In this document: positions 1 through 7,581 of the stretch, one piece after another
Layout of the letters: each line of letters begins with the position of its first letter
How positions within the stretch are numbered: the first letter of the stretch is position 1
NCBI GenBank assembly: GCA_903884125.1
Contig: CAISDR010000065.1
Span: 1 to 12,186 of the forward strand
Source: an uncultured bacterium
GTDB taxonomy: Bacteria; Pseudomonadota; Alphaproteobacteria; CAISDR01
Length of the DNA stretch: 12,186 bases
Direction: 5' to 3'
Program-made: the position numbers and the translations under genes
The notes under the pieces: model-generated
Databases searched by the model: none
The model's input: the letters and a program-made list of their open reading frames with translations, nothing else
What the model was told of the DNA's origin: nothing

Positions 1-64
1 CGACATCGCGAATGGTCGGCTTGTCAGGAACTTCCTTTAATCGTGTCGATCGAGGTTTCGCCAA
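1..64 (-). CDS. LacI-family transcriptional repressor, N-terminal fragment (runs off the left edge)
   Basis: Only the first 21 codons are present. Read on the minus strand from a TTG at 64, they end in K-P-T-I-R-D-V, the hallmark opening of the LacI/GalR helix-turn-helix (usually followed by A-x-x-A-G-V-S). A strong GAGGAG Shine-Dalgarno (76-71) lies six bases before the TTG, and no in-frame ATG is available nearby, so TTG is the likely start. The product starts M-A-K-P-R-S and has about 13 residues before the DNA-binding domain. LacI proteins are cytoplasmic dimers or tetramers that release palindromic operators with a central CG when they bind a small inducer. A perfect palindrome of this type lies at 269-282, between this gene and the divergent dehydrogenase gene, which supports the call. 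The effector domain is outside the window, so the inducer cannot be guessed. Confidence 0.72.
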   Translation of the reverse strand, partial: MAKPRSTRLKEVPDKPTIRDV

Positions 65-92
65 TGCTTTCTCCTCAGACCGGTAGTTTTTC

Positions 93-155
93 AATCATGT
101 TAAATCCGTTAGCCCTTGTAGGATAAACAAAATTCGGGATTTAGCGAGCATGATT
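93..155. repeat. Compound inverted repeat upstream of the LacI-family gene
   Basis: The left arm reads AATCATG, one base, TAAATCC (93-107). The right arm reads GGATTTA, five bases, CATGATT (137-155). Both 7-base blocks are exact reverse complements, separated by interior segments of unequal length and a 29-base centre. The repeat lies in the likely leader or promoter of the repressor gene. It could be an mRNA stem or a binding site for a second regulator, and its role is unknown. Confidence 0.45.
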
Positions 156-268
156 CATATCCTATCATTAGGCCATTTGAAATGTCGCACCTTATTTCGC
201 GACGCAGCTCAGGGTATTTGGTCGCGGGTCGTACCCCGGAATTTTTAGGTGCAGGGCAATACTGATAA

Positions 269-282
269 TGGAACCGGTTCCA
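269..282. promoter_or_regulatory. LacI-type operator, perfect 14-bp palindrome
   Basis: TGGAACCGGTTCCA is fully self-complementary with the central CG typical of LacI/GalR operators. It lies between the repressor gene and the dehydrogenase gene, 80 bases before the chosen ATG of the latter, and touches a GATAAT hexamer (264-269). Near-identical copies at 8626-8639 and 8872-8885 indicate a shared regulon. Binding at this place would block the dehydrogenase promoter and could also autoregulate the repressor. Confidence 0.75.
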
Positions 283-361
283 AAAATGCTTGCCCGTGTA
301 TTGTTCTTATGTCATAGGGATAAAGATATCCAAGGCTGCTGCGGACAAGGTTCTCACTGCA

Positions 362-2680
362 ATGCAAACTGGCCTTTCGCGAAGATCATTAATCGTAAAT
401 GCAGCGACTGTGGGCGGCGGATTTCTTCTGTCTATCAGGACGGCTGGCGCGATTGCGGCTTCAAAAAAAGTGGATCACCCCTGGGAAGATGCGACCCATC
501 GCGATTCCACTGAATTTGGGCCACGCCTTCTAATCGGCACAGACGATACCATCACCGTTCGGGTTACAAATGCGGAGACCGGAAACGGAACCTTGACCCA
601 GGCAGCGATGAGTGTCGCTGAAGAGCTGAATTGCGAATGGGCAAGGATTAGAACAGAGTTTGCCTCTAAAAACCGCGACTATCGTGAAGATGCCTATTCC
701 CCGAATGCGGGCGTCGGCCCGTACTTTGCAGGAAGATCCACCAAGCCCGAATTGTTGAAAATCTACCTTCAATTAGGTGCAAGCGCACGGGAACGATTAA
801 GAGCCGCTGCCGCAGCCAAGTGGGATGTCAGTCTTGCAGAAGTTGAAACCGAAAACGGGATTCTGCTGCACAAGCCGAGCGGGCGACGCCTGCGCTATGG
901 CCAGGTTGCGGCTCAGGCAGCCAAAGTAGTGTTGAATGCCGAGCCTGAATTGAAACCACGCGATGCCTGGCGCGTTCTGGGTAAAGTGTCACCTGGCAAG
1001 ATGCATGCGCCCAAGGTCGTTAACGGAAGTCTTGTATACGGGCTGGACGTTCGGCTTCCTGGTATGGTCTTTGCTGCTTTGCGTCAATCGCCGGTTCACG
1101 GCGGTCGCCTAAAATATGTTGACCGTCAGGCTGTGATGCATATGCCGGGCGTCCGCGCGGTCGTAACAGTGGACCCGGCGGAAACCAAAGGATCACCAGT
1201 TCCTGCACCGTTGTTCGGATTTGGCTTTGGCGAGCGACAGCGTGAGGGCGCCGGAGATGGCTGGACGGTCGCTAAAGCTACCCCGGCAGCGAGCGCTGCC
1301 CAACATGCTGTCGCAGTTATTGCTGACAGCTATTGGCAGGCCCGCCGCGCGCTTGAGGCACTGCCCATTGTTTGGGAGCCCGGTCCGGGTGGGGAGTGGG
1401 ATTCAATCGAACAGGTGTACCAAGCCGCAACGTCAGCGCTCGATAAGCCCGGAGAGCGGGTTCTCACCGATCGCGGAAATATTTCCCAACTTGAACAGAA
1501 AGCCGAGTTTATTGAGGCCAGCTATCTGACGCCATATTGCGATCATAGTACAATGGAACCGCTAAACGGCACCGCGTTAGTGACCGCCGAAAAAGTGGAA
1601 TTATGGCACCCGACACATGATGCGGACCACGCTTTTTGGGTTGCGGTGGACGAAACCGGCATGGATCCTGCGCGGGTATTTGTAAATCAAACATTTATTG
1701 GCGGATCCTTTGGCCGTCGTGTTTATGGCAGCGATGTGAGGATGGTTGTCGCGGTCGCCCGTAAATTTCCAAATGTTCCGGTGCAGGTTATCTGGTCGCG
1801 CGAGGAAACAATGCGCCAGGGCCGATATCGGGCGATGGTGGCTGCAAAGTTTCGGGCCGCGCTGGATACAGAAGGTTTGCCAGAATTTTTGCGTGCTCGT
1901 ATCGCCGGGCACGGTATCAGCAACTCCGGTCTTTCCGACAATCCATACGCAAATGGTGCAATTCCCAATATTCGGATTGAATCGCAGCGTGTTCCGTTGC
2001 ACCTGATGACGGGACCGTATCGTGGCCCGGGATATAATTCATTCGCCTTCATCGTTGATACATTTATCGACGAATGCGCGGTAGCTGCCAAAATTGATCC
2101 TCTTGAGTACCGCCTGCGGCTCTTAGCCAAATGGCCGGACATCGGTTGGACCAAATGCCTGAAAGTTGCTGCAGAGAAAGCAAAGTGGGGACAGCCGCTT
2201 CCCAAAGGGCGCGGGCAGGGGATCGCAATCTCAAATTTCTCCATGGCGGGGAAGCCTCAGGCAGGAACAACCGTTTGTACCGTAGCAACTGTCTCCGTCA
2301 CTCAATCGGGGGTGCTTACGGTTGAGTCGCTCGATGTTGCATTTGATTGTGGCGGCGTCCTCAATCGAAACTCTGTGCAGACCCAGGTTGAGGGCGCGAC
2401 ACTCTTTGGACTTAATATGTCGCTGAACGAAGAATTGACGATTAGCAAGGGTGCTGTGGTCGAGGGGAATTTTGACACCTACTCTGTTTTGCGCATGTCA
2501 GAAATGCCACCTCAAATAAATGTTCACTTCGACGCACTTTCCGGACACGAGCGATTTAGCATTATCGGCGAAGCACCTGTTGGACCTGTCGGACCGGCTA
2601 TCGGAAATGCAATATTTCAAGCGACCGGAAAACGCATTCGACGCATGCCGTTCAGAAAGTGCGATTTGAGTTGGAGTTAG
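362..2680 (+). CDS. Tat-exported molybdopterin-binding dehydrogenase subunit (xanthine dehydrogenase family, IorB-like)
   Basis: This is the large molybdenum-cofactor subunit of a periplasmic xanthine-dehydrogenase-family enzyme of the isoquinoline 1-oxidoreductase/aldehyde dehydrogenase branch. It hydroxylates N-heterocycles or oxidises aldehydes with water as the oxygen donor. From ATG 362 the product is 772 residues, close to the family's usual length. It opens with a twin-arginine motif (S-R-R-S-L, residues 6-10) and a hydrophobic stretch. A hammerhead domain follows at about 215-300. Cofactor-binding motifs are GGSFGRR (447-453), TGPYRGPGYN (550-559) and the Q-V-E-G-A stretch near 674. 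GEAPVGP contains the predicted catalytic base Glu737. An upstream in-frame TTG at 290 would add 24 residues before the Tat motif. It nearly abuts the operator, so ATG 362 is preferred, although its ribosome site (AAGG, 11 bases off) is weak. The [2Fe-2S] partner subunit is not in the window. Substrate unknown. Confidence 0.9.
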   Translation: MQTGLSRRSLIVNAATVGGGFLLSIRTAGAIAASKKVDHPWEDATHRDSTEFGPRLLIGTDDTITVRVTNAETGNGTLTQAAMSVAEELNCEWARIRTEFASKNRDYREDAYSPNAGVGPYFAGRSTKPELLKIYLQLGASARERLRAAAAAKWDVSLAEVETENGILLHKPSGRRLRYGQVAAQAAKVVLNAEPELKPRDAWRVLGKVSPGKMHAPKVVNGSLVYGLDVRLPGMVFAALRQSPVHGGRLKYVDRQAVMHMPGVRAVVTVDPAETKGSPVPAPLFGFGFGERQREGAGDGWTVAKATPAASAAQHAVAVIADSYWQARRALEALPIVWEPGPGGEWDSIEQVYQAATSALDKPGERVLTDRGNISQLEQKAEFIEASYLTPYCDHSTMEPLNGTALVTAEKVELWHPTHDADHAFWVAVDETGMDPARVFVNQTFIGGSFGRRVYGSDVRMVVAVARKFPNVPVQVIWSREETMRQGRYRAMVAAKFRAALDTEGLPEFLRARIAGHGISNSGLSDNPYANGAIPNIRIESQRVPLHLMTGPYRGPGYNSFAFIVDTFIDECAVAAKIDPLEYRLRLLAKWPDIGWTKCLKVAAEKAKWGQPLPKGRGQGIAISNFSMAGKPQAGTTVCTVATVSVTQSGVLTVESLDVAFDCGGVLNRNSVQTQVEGATLFGLNMSLNEELTISKGAVVEGNFDTYSVLRMSEMPPQINVHFDALSGHERFSIIGEAPVGPVGPAIGNAIFQATGKRIRRMPFRKCDLSWS

Positions 2681-2804
2681 ATCAAGAATGGCAAAGTCTG
2701 CGAGTTGGATAACCGGCAGTCGCGGCCAAAACGGATACCGAATGGGCGATTTTATGCCGGTCTTAGGATCACAGTGAAACCGAATTTCTGACAGGATATA
2801 TTAA

Positions 2805-4004
2805 ATGCGCCGCGCTGCTATCGTATCTCCCCTGCGAACCGCTGTTGGTAAATACCTCGGAGGACTATCCAAGATTCCAGCAGGTGAACTGGGTGCCCTC
2901 GTTATCAAGGCACTGTTGGAGCGAACCAAAATTGACCCCACCCGGATTGATGACGTCGTATTCGCCCAGGGTTATGCAAATGGCGAGGCGCCTTGTGTGG
3001 CACGCTGGTCTGCCCTGGCTGCAGGTCTACCTGTCACCATTCCCGGCTATCAGCTGGATAGGCGCTGCGGAAGCGGTCTGCAGGCAGTGATTGATGCCGC
3101 AATGCTGGTGCAGACGGGTGCCGCCGACGTTGTCATTGCCGGTGGTGTCGAGAGCATGAGTCAGTGCGAATATTATTCGCTCGAGATGCGCGCTGGGGCG
3201 CGGTCAGGTGCAGTCACCATGCACGACCGCATTACGCGGGGACGGGTAATGTCGCAGCCGATATCTCGCTTTGGCGTTATTTCCGGCATGATTGAAACGG
3301 CTGAAAATCTGGCTAAGGACTATAATATTTCCCGGGAGGCCTGCGATGCCTATGCAGTGGCCAGCCACCAGCGCGCTGCCGCGGCCTGGAATGCCGGCAA
3401 ATTTGACGATGAATTGGTGCCGGTTCCGATTCCTGGAAAAAAGGGTGCCTCCCCTATGATTTTCGCGAAAGATGAAGGCATTCGGTACGATGCATCGATG
3501 GAAACACTGTCTGCCTTGCCTTCGATCGAAAAAGGCGGGGTGGTGACGGCTGGGAATGCCAGTCAGCAAAATGATGCCGGGGCAGCTTGTCTGGTCGTCG
3601 CGGAAGACAAACTGGCAGAGATGAATCTTGAACCAATGGGCTGGCTTGTTGACTGGGCGGCTGCCGGATGTGAGCCCTCTCGTATGGGCATTGGTCCAGT
3701 TCCTGCTGTGGAAAAGCTGTTTGCGCGCACCAAAATGTCTTGGAAAGATATCGATCTGGTCGAACTGAATGAAGCCTTCGCACCACAGGTTCTTGCAGTC
3801 TTGAAGGGGTGGAATTGGGACGACCGCGACCGTTTGAATGTCAACGGTTCAGGTATTTCGCTTGGCCATCCCATCGGGGCGACCGGTGGTCGAATCCTTG
3901 CAACGCTTTTGCGTGAACTCCATCGTCGAAAAGCCCGATTTGGTATCGAGACGATGTGTATTGGAGGAGGGCAGGGCCTGGCAGCTATTTTTGAGCGTGC
4001 CTAG
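2805..4004 (+). CDS. Thiolase family protein (acetyl-CoA C-acyltransferase)
   Basis: The 399-residue product is a cytoplasmic thiolase. This family cleaves 3-oxoacyl-CoA with CoA, or condenses two acyl-CoAs in reverse. All catalytic features are visible. The nucleophilic cysteine is in LDRRCGSGLQAV (Cys88), NEAFAP begins at Asn322, the histidine is in GISLGHPIGATGGR (His355) and the second cysteine is in CIGGGQGLA (Cys385). The length matches the degradative FadA/PcaF/AtoB group, but sequence alone does not fix chain-length specificity. ATG 2805 follows AGGA at 2793-2796 with eight bases between, a good ribosome site. The gene lies 124 bases after the dehydrogenase gene in the same direction and may share its transcript. 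In a catabolic cluster it would provide the last carbon-carbon cleavage to acetyl-CoA or a related acyl-CoA. Confidence 0.93.
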   Translation: MRRAAIVSPLRTAVGKYLGGLSKIPAGELGALVIKALLERTKIDPTRIDDVVFAQGYANGEAPCVARWSALAAGLPVTIPGYQLDRRCGSGLQAVIDAAMLVQTGAADVVIAGGVESMSQCEYYSLEMRAGARSGAVTMHDRITRGRVMSQPISRFGVISGMIETAENLAKDYNISREACDAYAVASHQRAAAAWNAGKFDDELVPVPIPGKKGASPMIFAKDEGIRYDASMETLSALPSIEKGGVVTAGNASQQNDAGAACLVVAEDKLAEMNLEPMGWLVDWAAAGCEPSRMGIGPVPAVEKLFARTKMSWKDIDLVELNEAFAPQVLAVLKGWNWDDRDRLNVNGSGISLGHPIGATGGRILATLLRELHRRKARFGIETMCIGGGQGLAAIFERA

Positions 4005-4423
4005 CGATCTGCGTGTAACGCCGCCAGCTCAAAAATGCGTTTTCAAAGTGAGAGTCAAGGGATCTTCGAATGCCGGGACATTTGTCCATCAAACGTTTTC
4101 CTCGGTTTGGATGAGGTCTGATTCCAATGGGACTCTTTTTGTGTGGATTCAGAATGCGGCCGCTTGCTCAGCACGGGGGTAAATGAATTTGAACCACGAT
4201 CTGAGAGTACAGTGCGGGCAACATATCATGGGCTGGCGCACGCAAATTTTCATATTCAGCCAGATCCAATTAGCCTGAGAATTGAGTTGAACTAAATGCA
4301 CCACAGTGACGGCGTTCAGCCGAACAGACATCTGATGAAGCTATTTTCGATAGGGTTGCCGGTTATCGCAGTTGCCGCTTTTGGCCATATGGCAATTTAG
4401 TCTGCCCGATAGGAGTTGAGCAC
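4005..4423. other. Intergenic region between thiolase and the imidase-like gene
   Basis: These 419 bases hold no recognisable gene. The only coding-like item is a 21-codon hydrophobic reading frame at 4335-4400, listed separately. No clear intrinsic terminator follows the thiolase, and no strong promoter match was found, although the spacing suggests that the three downstream genes have their own promoter here. A weak AT-rich dyad centred on AAACGTTT (4091-4098) fits the LacI-type consensus poorly. Confidence 0.5.
4335..4400 (+). other. Possible 21-residue hydrophobic leader peptide
   Basis: An ATG at 4335 opens a 21-codon frame ending in TAG at 4398-4400. It starts M-K-L-F-S-I-G-L-P-V and stays hydrophobic, like an isolated signal sequence. 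It ends 23 bases before the next gene's start, just ahead of that gene's AGGAG. It could be a leader peptide coupled to downstream translation, a remnant of a lost exported protein, or chance. No clear ribosome site precedes it, so chance is quite possible. Confidence 0.2.
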
Positions 4424-5302
4424 ATGCCATCCAATCCCCGCATACCCTATCAGCTAGCCAGTCGACGCAAGCGGCTGCCACCCTTTGGCGGCAAAAGCCT
4501 AATGGTTCACCTTGTCGTTAACATAGAGAACTGGCAGTTCGAAAATCCGATGCCACGGGTCCTGCTCCCGCCACCACATGGCCTTGTTCAGTCGCCGGAT
4601 GTTCCAAATTTTAGCTGGGCAGAATACGGTATGCGGTGCGGTATGCCGCGCATCTTGAAGGCTCTTGCTGATCGTGGTCTCCCAGCAAGTTGCGCATTGA
4701 ATGCGGGTGCAATCGAGACATATCGCGACTGTATGGACGAGGTGGTTGCCGCGGGTTGGGAGATGATAGGCCATGGCATGCACCAGCGATCATTGCAAGC
4801 TGAGGCCGATGAGGGAGGTCTGATCAGCAGAGCACTGGAGCTGATAGCGGATTTTTCTGGAAAGCCGGTTCAGGGCTGGCTCGGGCCGGGTTTGCGCGAG
4901 ACCTCCACGACACCGGACCTATTGAAACAGGCCGGTGTGCGATTTCTCTATGACTGGGTCCTCGACGATCTGCCTTGCTGGATGGAAACTAAGTTTGGCA
5001 AGCTGATGAGTTTGCCATATTCGCTAGAGATCAATGACAGCATAATATATGCCGTTGAAAAGCATGCCTCAGACGAGATGTATAACCGTCTGGTTCAAAC
5101 CTTGGCCTGTTTTGAGGCAGAGATAAGGGAGCAGCCGAGGCTGATAACCTTAGGTCTTCATCCGCATCTGATTGGCGTTCCCCATCGGTTCGCGTATTTC
5201 GAGAGAATGCTCGATCTGCTGATTGCCCATCCTCAAACTGTTTTTGTGACCGGTAGTCAGATTGCGGATTGGTTTGAAGCAGCTGATGGCAAGGGGGCGT
5301 AA
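4424..5302 (+). CDS. Polysaccharide deacetylase-family cyclic amide hydrolase (PuuE allantoinase/imidase-like)
   Basis: The 292-residue cytoplasmic protein has the NodB homology fold in its allantoinase-like branch, whose members open cyclic ureides or cyclic imides rather than deacetylating sugars. An N-terminal arm (R-I-P-Y and P-P-F-G-G-K, residues 6-24) typical of that branch precedes the domain. Motifs in order are VVNIENW (31-37, with Glu35 where sugar deacetylases have Asp-Asp), GHGMHQ (116-121), WLGPGLRET (152-160), YDWVLDD (176-182) and LGLHPH (243-248). No signal peptide is present, which also argues against a cell-wall substrate. ATG 4424 follows AGGAG (4411-4415) with eight bases between. 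The stop codon is one base before the next gene's ATG, so these genes are co-translated. With the amidohydrolase downstream, the likely job is opening a ring amide. The substrate (imide, hydantoin or ureide) is inferred only at class level. Confidence 0.85.
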   Translation: MPSNPRIPYQLASRRKRLPPFGGKSLMVHLVVNIENWQFENPMPRVLLPPPHGLVQSPDVPNFSWAEYGMRCGMPRILKALADRGLPASCALNAGAIETYRDCMDEVVAAGWEMIGHGMHQRSLQAEADEGGLISRALELIADFSGKPVQGWLGPGLRETSTTPDLLKQAGVRFLYDWVLDDLPCWMETKFGKLMSLPYSLEINDSIIYAVEKHASDEMYNRLVQTLACFEAEIREQPRLITLGLHPHLIGVPHRFAYFERMLDLLIAHPQTVFVTGSQIADWFEAADGKGA

Positions 5303-5303
5303 C

Positions 5304-5960
5304 ATGGAACCGGAAATGCTGACCGCGCCGGCCGATATACTTGATCCAAAGCACACGGCCCTTGTCATCGTTGACATGCAGAAGGATTTCTGTACGCCCG
5401 GTTTTGGCGCGGACAAGGCTGGACGAAACCTTGGCCCGACGCGCTCTATCATTCCTGCGCTCGAAAAGCTGCTTGCAGCAGCGCGCCGCGCGGGGGCGCT
5501 GATTGTACATGTGGGGTTCTGGACGTTGCCAGACCATCTAAGCGATAGCGGGCCATGGCTTGCTCAGCGCCGCCGAGCTACTTTTTCAAGTGATAAGCTC
5601 GCGCTCGCTGGTTCTGAAGGCGCAGAGTTTATCGACGAACTGTTCCCGCGTCCGGGCGAGGTGGTGATCCATAAACATCGCTACAGCGCGTTTAAGGGAA
5701 CAGATCTTGATATGATTCTTGACAATAAGTGTATCCGCAGTGTGGTGGTTACCGGTGTGTCTACCAACGCCTGTGTTGAAAGCACGCTGCGTGATGCATT
5801 CGAAACGGGCTATTACGTCGCGATACCGCGTGACGGCACAGCGTCCTGGAGCCACGAGCTCTACGAAGCAACATTAGCCAACGTGACGCACCGCTTCGGA
5901 CTTGTGACCGATACCGCGGCAATTAATGAGATTTGGCTAAGAATTGGAGATCGTTCGTGA
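5304..5960 (+). CDS. Isochorismatase-fold cysteine amidohydrolase
   Basis: The 218-residue cytoplasmic enzyme has the cysteine hydrolase triad: Asp24 in VIVDMQKDF, Lys124 in VIHKHRYSAF and Cys157 in GVSTNACVEST. The family includes N-carbamoylsarcosine amidase, ureidoacrylate amidohydrolase RutB, nicotinamidase and maleamate amidase, all of which split an amide or carbamoyl group and release ammonia. The ELFPRPGEVVIHKHRYSAF stretch most resembles RutB/carbamoyl amidases. ATG 5304 is chosen because AAGGGGG (5291-5297) lies at the right distance. An in-frame ATG at 5262 lies inside the upstream gene. The start is one base after the previous stop, and the end overlaps the next gene by four bases, so the three genes form one operon. 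It probably acts on the half-amide made by the preceding ring-opening enzyme. Confidence 0.9.
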   Translation: MEPEMLTAPADILDPKHTALVIVDMQKDFCTPGFGADKAGRNLGPTRSIIPALEKLLAAARRAGALIVHVGFWTLPDHLSDSGPWLAQRRRATFSSDKLALAGSEGAEFIDELFPRPGEVVIHKHRYSAFKGTDLDMILDNKCIRSVVVTGVSTNACVESTLRDAFETGYYVAIPRDGTASWSHELYEATLANVTHRFGLVTDTAAINEIWLRIGDRS

Positions 5961-7363
5961 CACACCCAAGTTTGACAGAAGCAGCCGCCGCCTTTGCGGT
6001 GGAGGTTCAATTTTCGGATATCCCGCCAGAAGCGGTGCGAATTGCCAAGCGGTGTATTTTGGACGGCATAGCAGTGCAGATTGGCGGTTCAGAGCAGGAA
6101 GCGATCAAGGTGATGAGCGGCTATATCCGCTCGATTGGCGGGGCCGGCCAGTCACGGGTTGTAGGTAACGCAGGTCTTCGTGTGCCGGCCCATCTTGCAG
6201 CTCTTTGGAATGGACTTGCAGGGCATGCAATGGATTGGGACGACACCCAATTATCAGAGGCGCCCGGGCGAGCGTACGGCTTGATGTGTCACCCTACTGT
6301 CCCGCCATTGTCAGCAGCGCTTGCTGTTGCGGATATGTTGGGCAACGTCGACGGACCGACCTTTCTGACGGCATTTATTGCGGGCTTTGAAGTGGAATGC
6401 AAAATTGCCGAGGCTATAAATCCTGATCACTACATGCGTGGTTTCCATACCAGCGGCACCATTGGTACCTTTGGCGCTGCGGTTGCTGCGGGAAAGCTGC
6501 TACAGTTTAATGTAGAACGGATGCGCCAGGCCATTGGTATAGCTGCGTCGATGGCTTCGGGCATTCGTGCCAATTTCGGAACGATGACCAAGCCGTTGCA
6601 TGTGGGACGTTCATCGGAAAATGGTGTTACGGCCGCTTTACTGGTTCATCACGGATTTACCGGAAATAACAACGCCCTGGACGGGCAATGGGGCTATCTG
6701 ACTATAGCCGGACCTGGTGGAAATCCCGAACTTGTTGTCGATCGTTTCGGTAAGCCGTTCTCAATTACGACACCTGGCGTCAGCATAAAACCATATCCTT
6801 CAGGCGTTCTGACCCATCCTGCAATGGATGCTCTAAAAATGCTGTTGCGCGAAGAAGGTCTGGGCGAGAGTCAAGTTGCGGAAGTTCATATCTTCGCCGG
6901 GAGCAATGTGTTGAAGCCTATCCGGTTCGACTTCGCGACCAATGAGCTGGAAGCGAAATTTTGCTTCAACTTTCTCCTTGCCGCAATTCTGGTTGCCGGG
7001 CGGGCGGGTAAGCAGGAGTTTACCCATGAATTTGTAACCAGCGCCATTGTCCAGGATGCACAACGTCGCGTTCGGGTGCACTTTGACCCAGCAATTGAGG
7101 CAATGGGCTTCGACAAGATTCGTTCGCGGATTGAGGTTGTCACCCGCGATGGTCGTCGCCTTACCCGTTGGGCCGACGAACGGTATCGGGGTGGTCCGGA
7201 TAACCCTCTCACTGATCTGGAGTTGGAGGGAAAACTGCAAGATGCTGCAGCTGGTTTGCTGGATGAGGCGAAGTGCAAGAAAGTTGCCGCCTTTATCTGG
7301 TCCCTTGAACAAGAACCAAACGCCACGGCAATTCTTGATCTATTGGATTGGGGGGCACCCTGA
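5957..7363 (+). CDS. MmgE/PrpD family protein
   Basis: The 468-residue cytoplasmic protein belongs to the family of 2-methylcitrate dehydratase, cis-aconitate decarboxylase and iminodisuccinate epimerase, which act on di- and tricarboxylates. Family motifs visible are GHAMDWDDT (89-97), CHPTVPP (111-117), FHTSGTIGTFGAAVAAGKLL (163-182), MTKPLHVGRSSENGV (210-224) and SIKPYPSGVLTHPAMDAL (276-293). The start is GTG at 5957, overlapping the preceding TGA as GTGA, with GGAGA at 5946-5950. An in-frame TTG at 5933 is less well placed. The overlap implies translational coupling with the amidohydrolase. Family members are often misassigned as methylcitrate dehydratase. Since no citrate-synthase or PrpB/PrpC partner is nearby, a dehydratase, epimerase or decarboxylase acting on the acid freed by the two upstream hydrolases is more likely. 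Confidence 0.9.
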   Translation: MTHPSLTEAAAAFAVEVQFSDIPPEAVRIAKRCILDGIAVQIGGSEQEAIKVMSGYIRSIGGAGQSRVVGNAGLRVPAHLAALWNGLAGHAMDWDDTQLSEAPGRAYGLMCHPTVPPLSAALAVADMLGNVDGPTFLTAFIAGFEVECKIAEAINPDHYMRGFHTSGTIGTFGAAVAAGKLLQFNVERMRQAIGIAASMASGIRANFGTMTKPLHVGRSSENGVTAALLVHHGFTGNNNALDGQWGYLTIAGPGGNPELVVDRFGKPFSITTPGVSIKPYPSGVLTHPAMDALKMLLREEGLGESQVAEVHIFAGSNVLKPIRFDFATNELEAKFCFNFLLAAILVAGRAGKQEFTHEFVTSAIVQDAQRRVRVHFDPAIEAMGFDKIRSRIEVVTRDGRRLTRWADERYRGGPDNPLTDLELEGKLQDAAAGLLDEAKCKKVAAFIWSLEQEPNATAILDLLDWGAP

Positions 7364-7548
7364 TTCCAATTTCCTCGCGCTGGACTTATTCATGCGCCTT
7401 GGAGCAAGAATGGCTTCAGATTTCTCGGCGATTCCAAACTTCCTAAATGCTGCGCACGAATCGGCTGCTCCAATAGCCGGTTCAGACAATTTTTGTGTGG
7501 CGTATCCAAAGTCCAAATGAATGGGTAAAAATTGCCAAGACTGGAGTA

Positions 7549-7564
7549 AAAGCCCGCTGGCTTT
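7549..7564. terminator. Weak hairpin between convergent genes
   Basis: AAAGCC and GGCTTT form a six-base-pair stem with a four-base loop, 18 bases past the stop of the minus-strand hydrolase. On the minus strand the stem ends in a short TTTT run. On the plus strand it is followed by ATAG. It could end transcription from the hydrolase side and perhaps weakly from the MmgE/PrpD side. Low stem stability keeps confidence low. Confidence 0.33.
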
Positions 7565-7581
7565 ATAGTCTGTCGTTTTCG

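Larger units (their letters stand above)
65..361. promoter_or_regulatory. Divergent control region between the LacI-family gene and the molybdenum dehydrogenase gene
   Basis: This 297-base stretch must hold the promoters of both divergent genes. It contains the repressor gene's GAGGAG (71-76), a compound inverted repeat (93-155) and a perfect LacI-type operator (269-282). No convincing -35/-10 pair is visible for either gene. A GATAAT hexamer at 264-269 abuts the operator and could be the -10 of the dehydrogenase promoter, but no good -35 lies upstream at the usual distance. No coding sequence is evident. Confidence 0.6.

Noticed and set aside
1554..1560. TGGAACC half-site inside the dehydrogenase gene
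   Set aside because: There is no second arm, and it lies within a well-conserved coding region.
1601..2244. Long minus-strand open frames opposite the dehydrogenase gene
   Set aside because: They show no family motifs, start without ribosome sites and overlap a gene with clear molybdenum-cofactor motifs. They are shadows of its codon use.
2688..2777. 29-codon plus-strand frame between the dehydrogenase and thiolase genes
   Set aside because: There is no good ribosome site and no recognisable feature. The length is easily reached by chance.
4088..4101. Possible LacI-type site centred on AAACGTTT
   Set aside because: Only about 9 of 14 positions match the regulon palindrome and no promoter is evident beside it.
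5305..5311. TGGAACC half-site at the start of the amidohydrolase gene
   Set aside because: The second half (GGAAATG) does not match the palindrome, and the site is coding sequence. It is most likely chance.
5031..5537. 168-codon minus-strand open frame across the imidase-like and amidase genes
   Set aside because: The composition is rich in Arg, Gln and Pro with no recognisable domain, and both plus-strand genes carry intact catalytic motifs.
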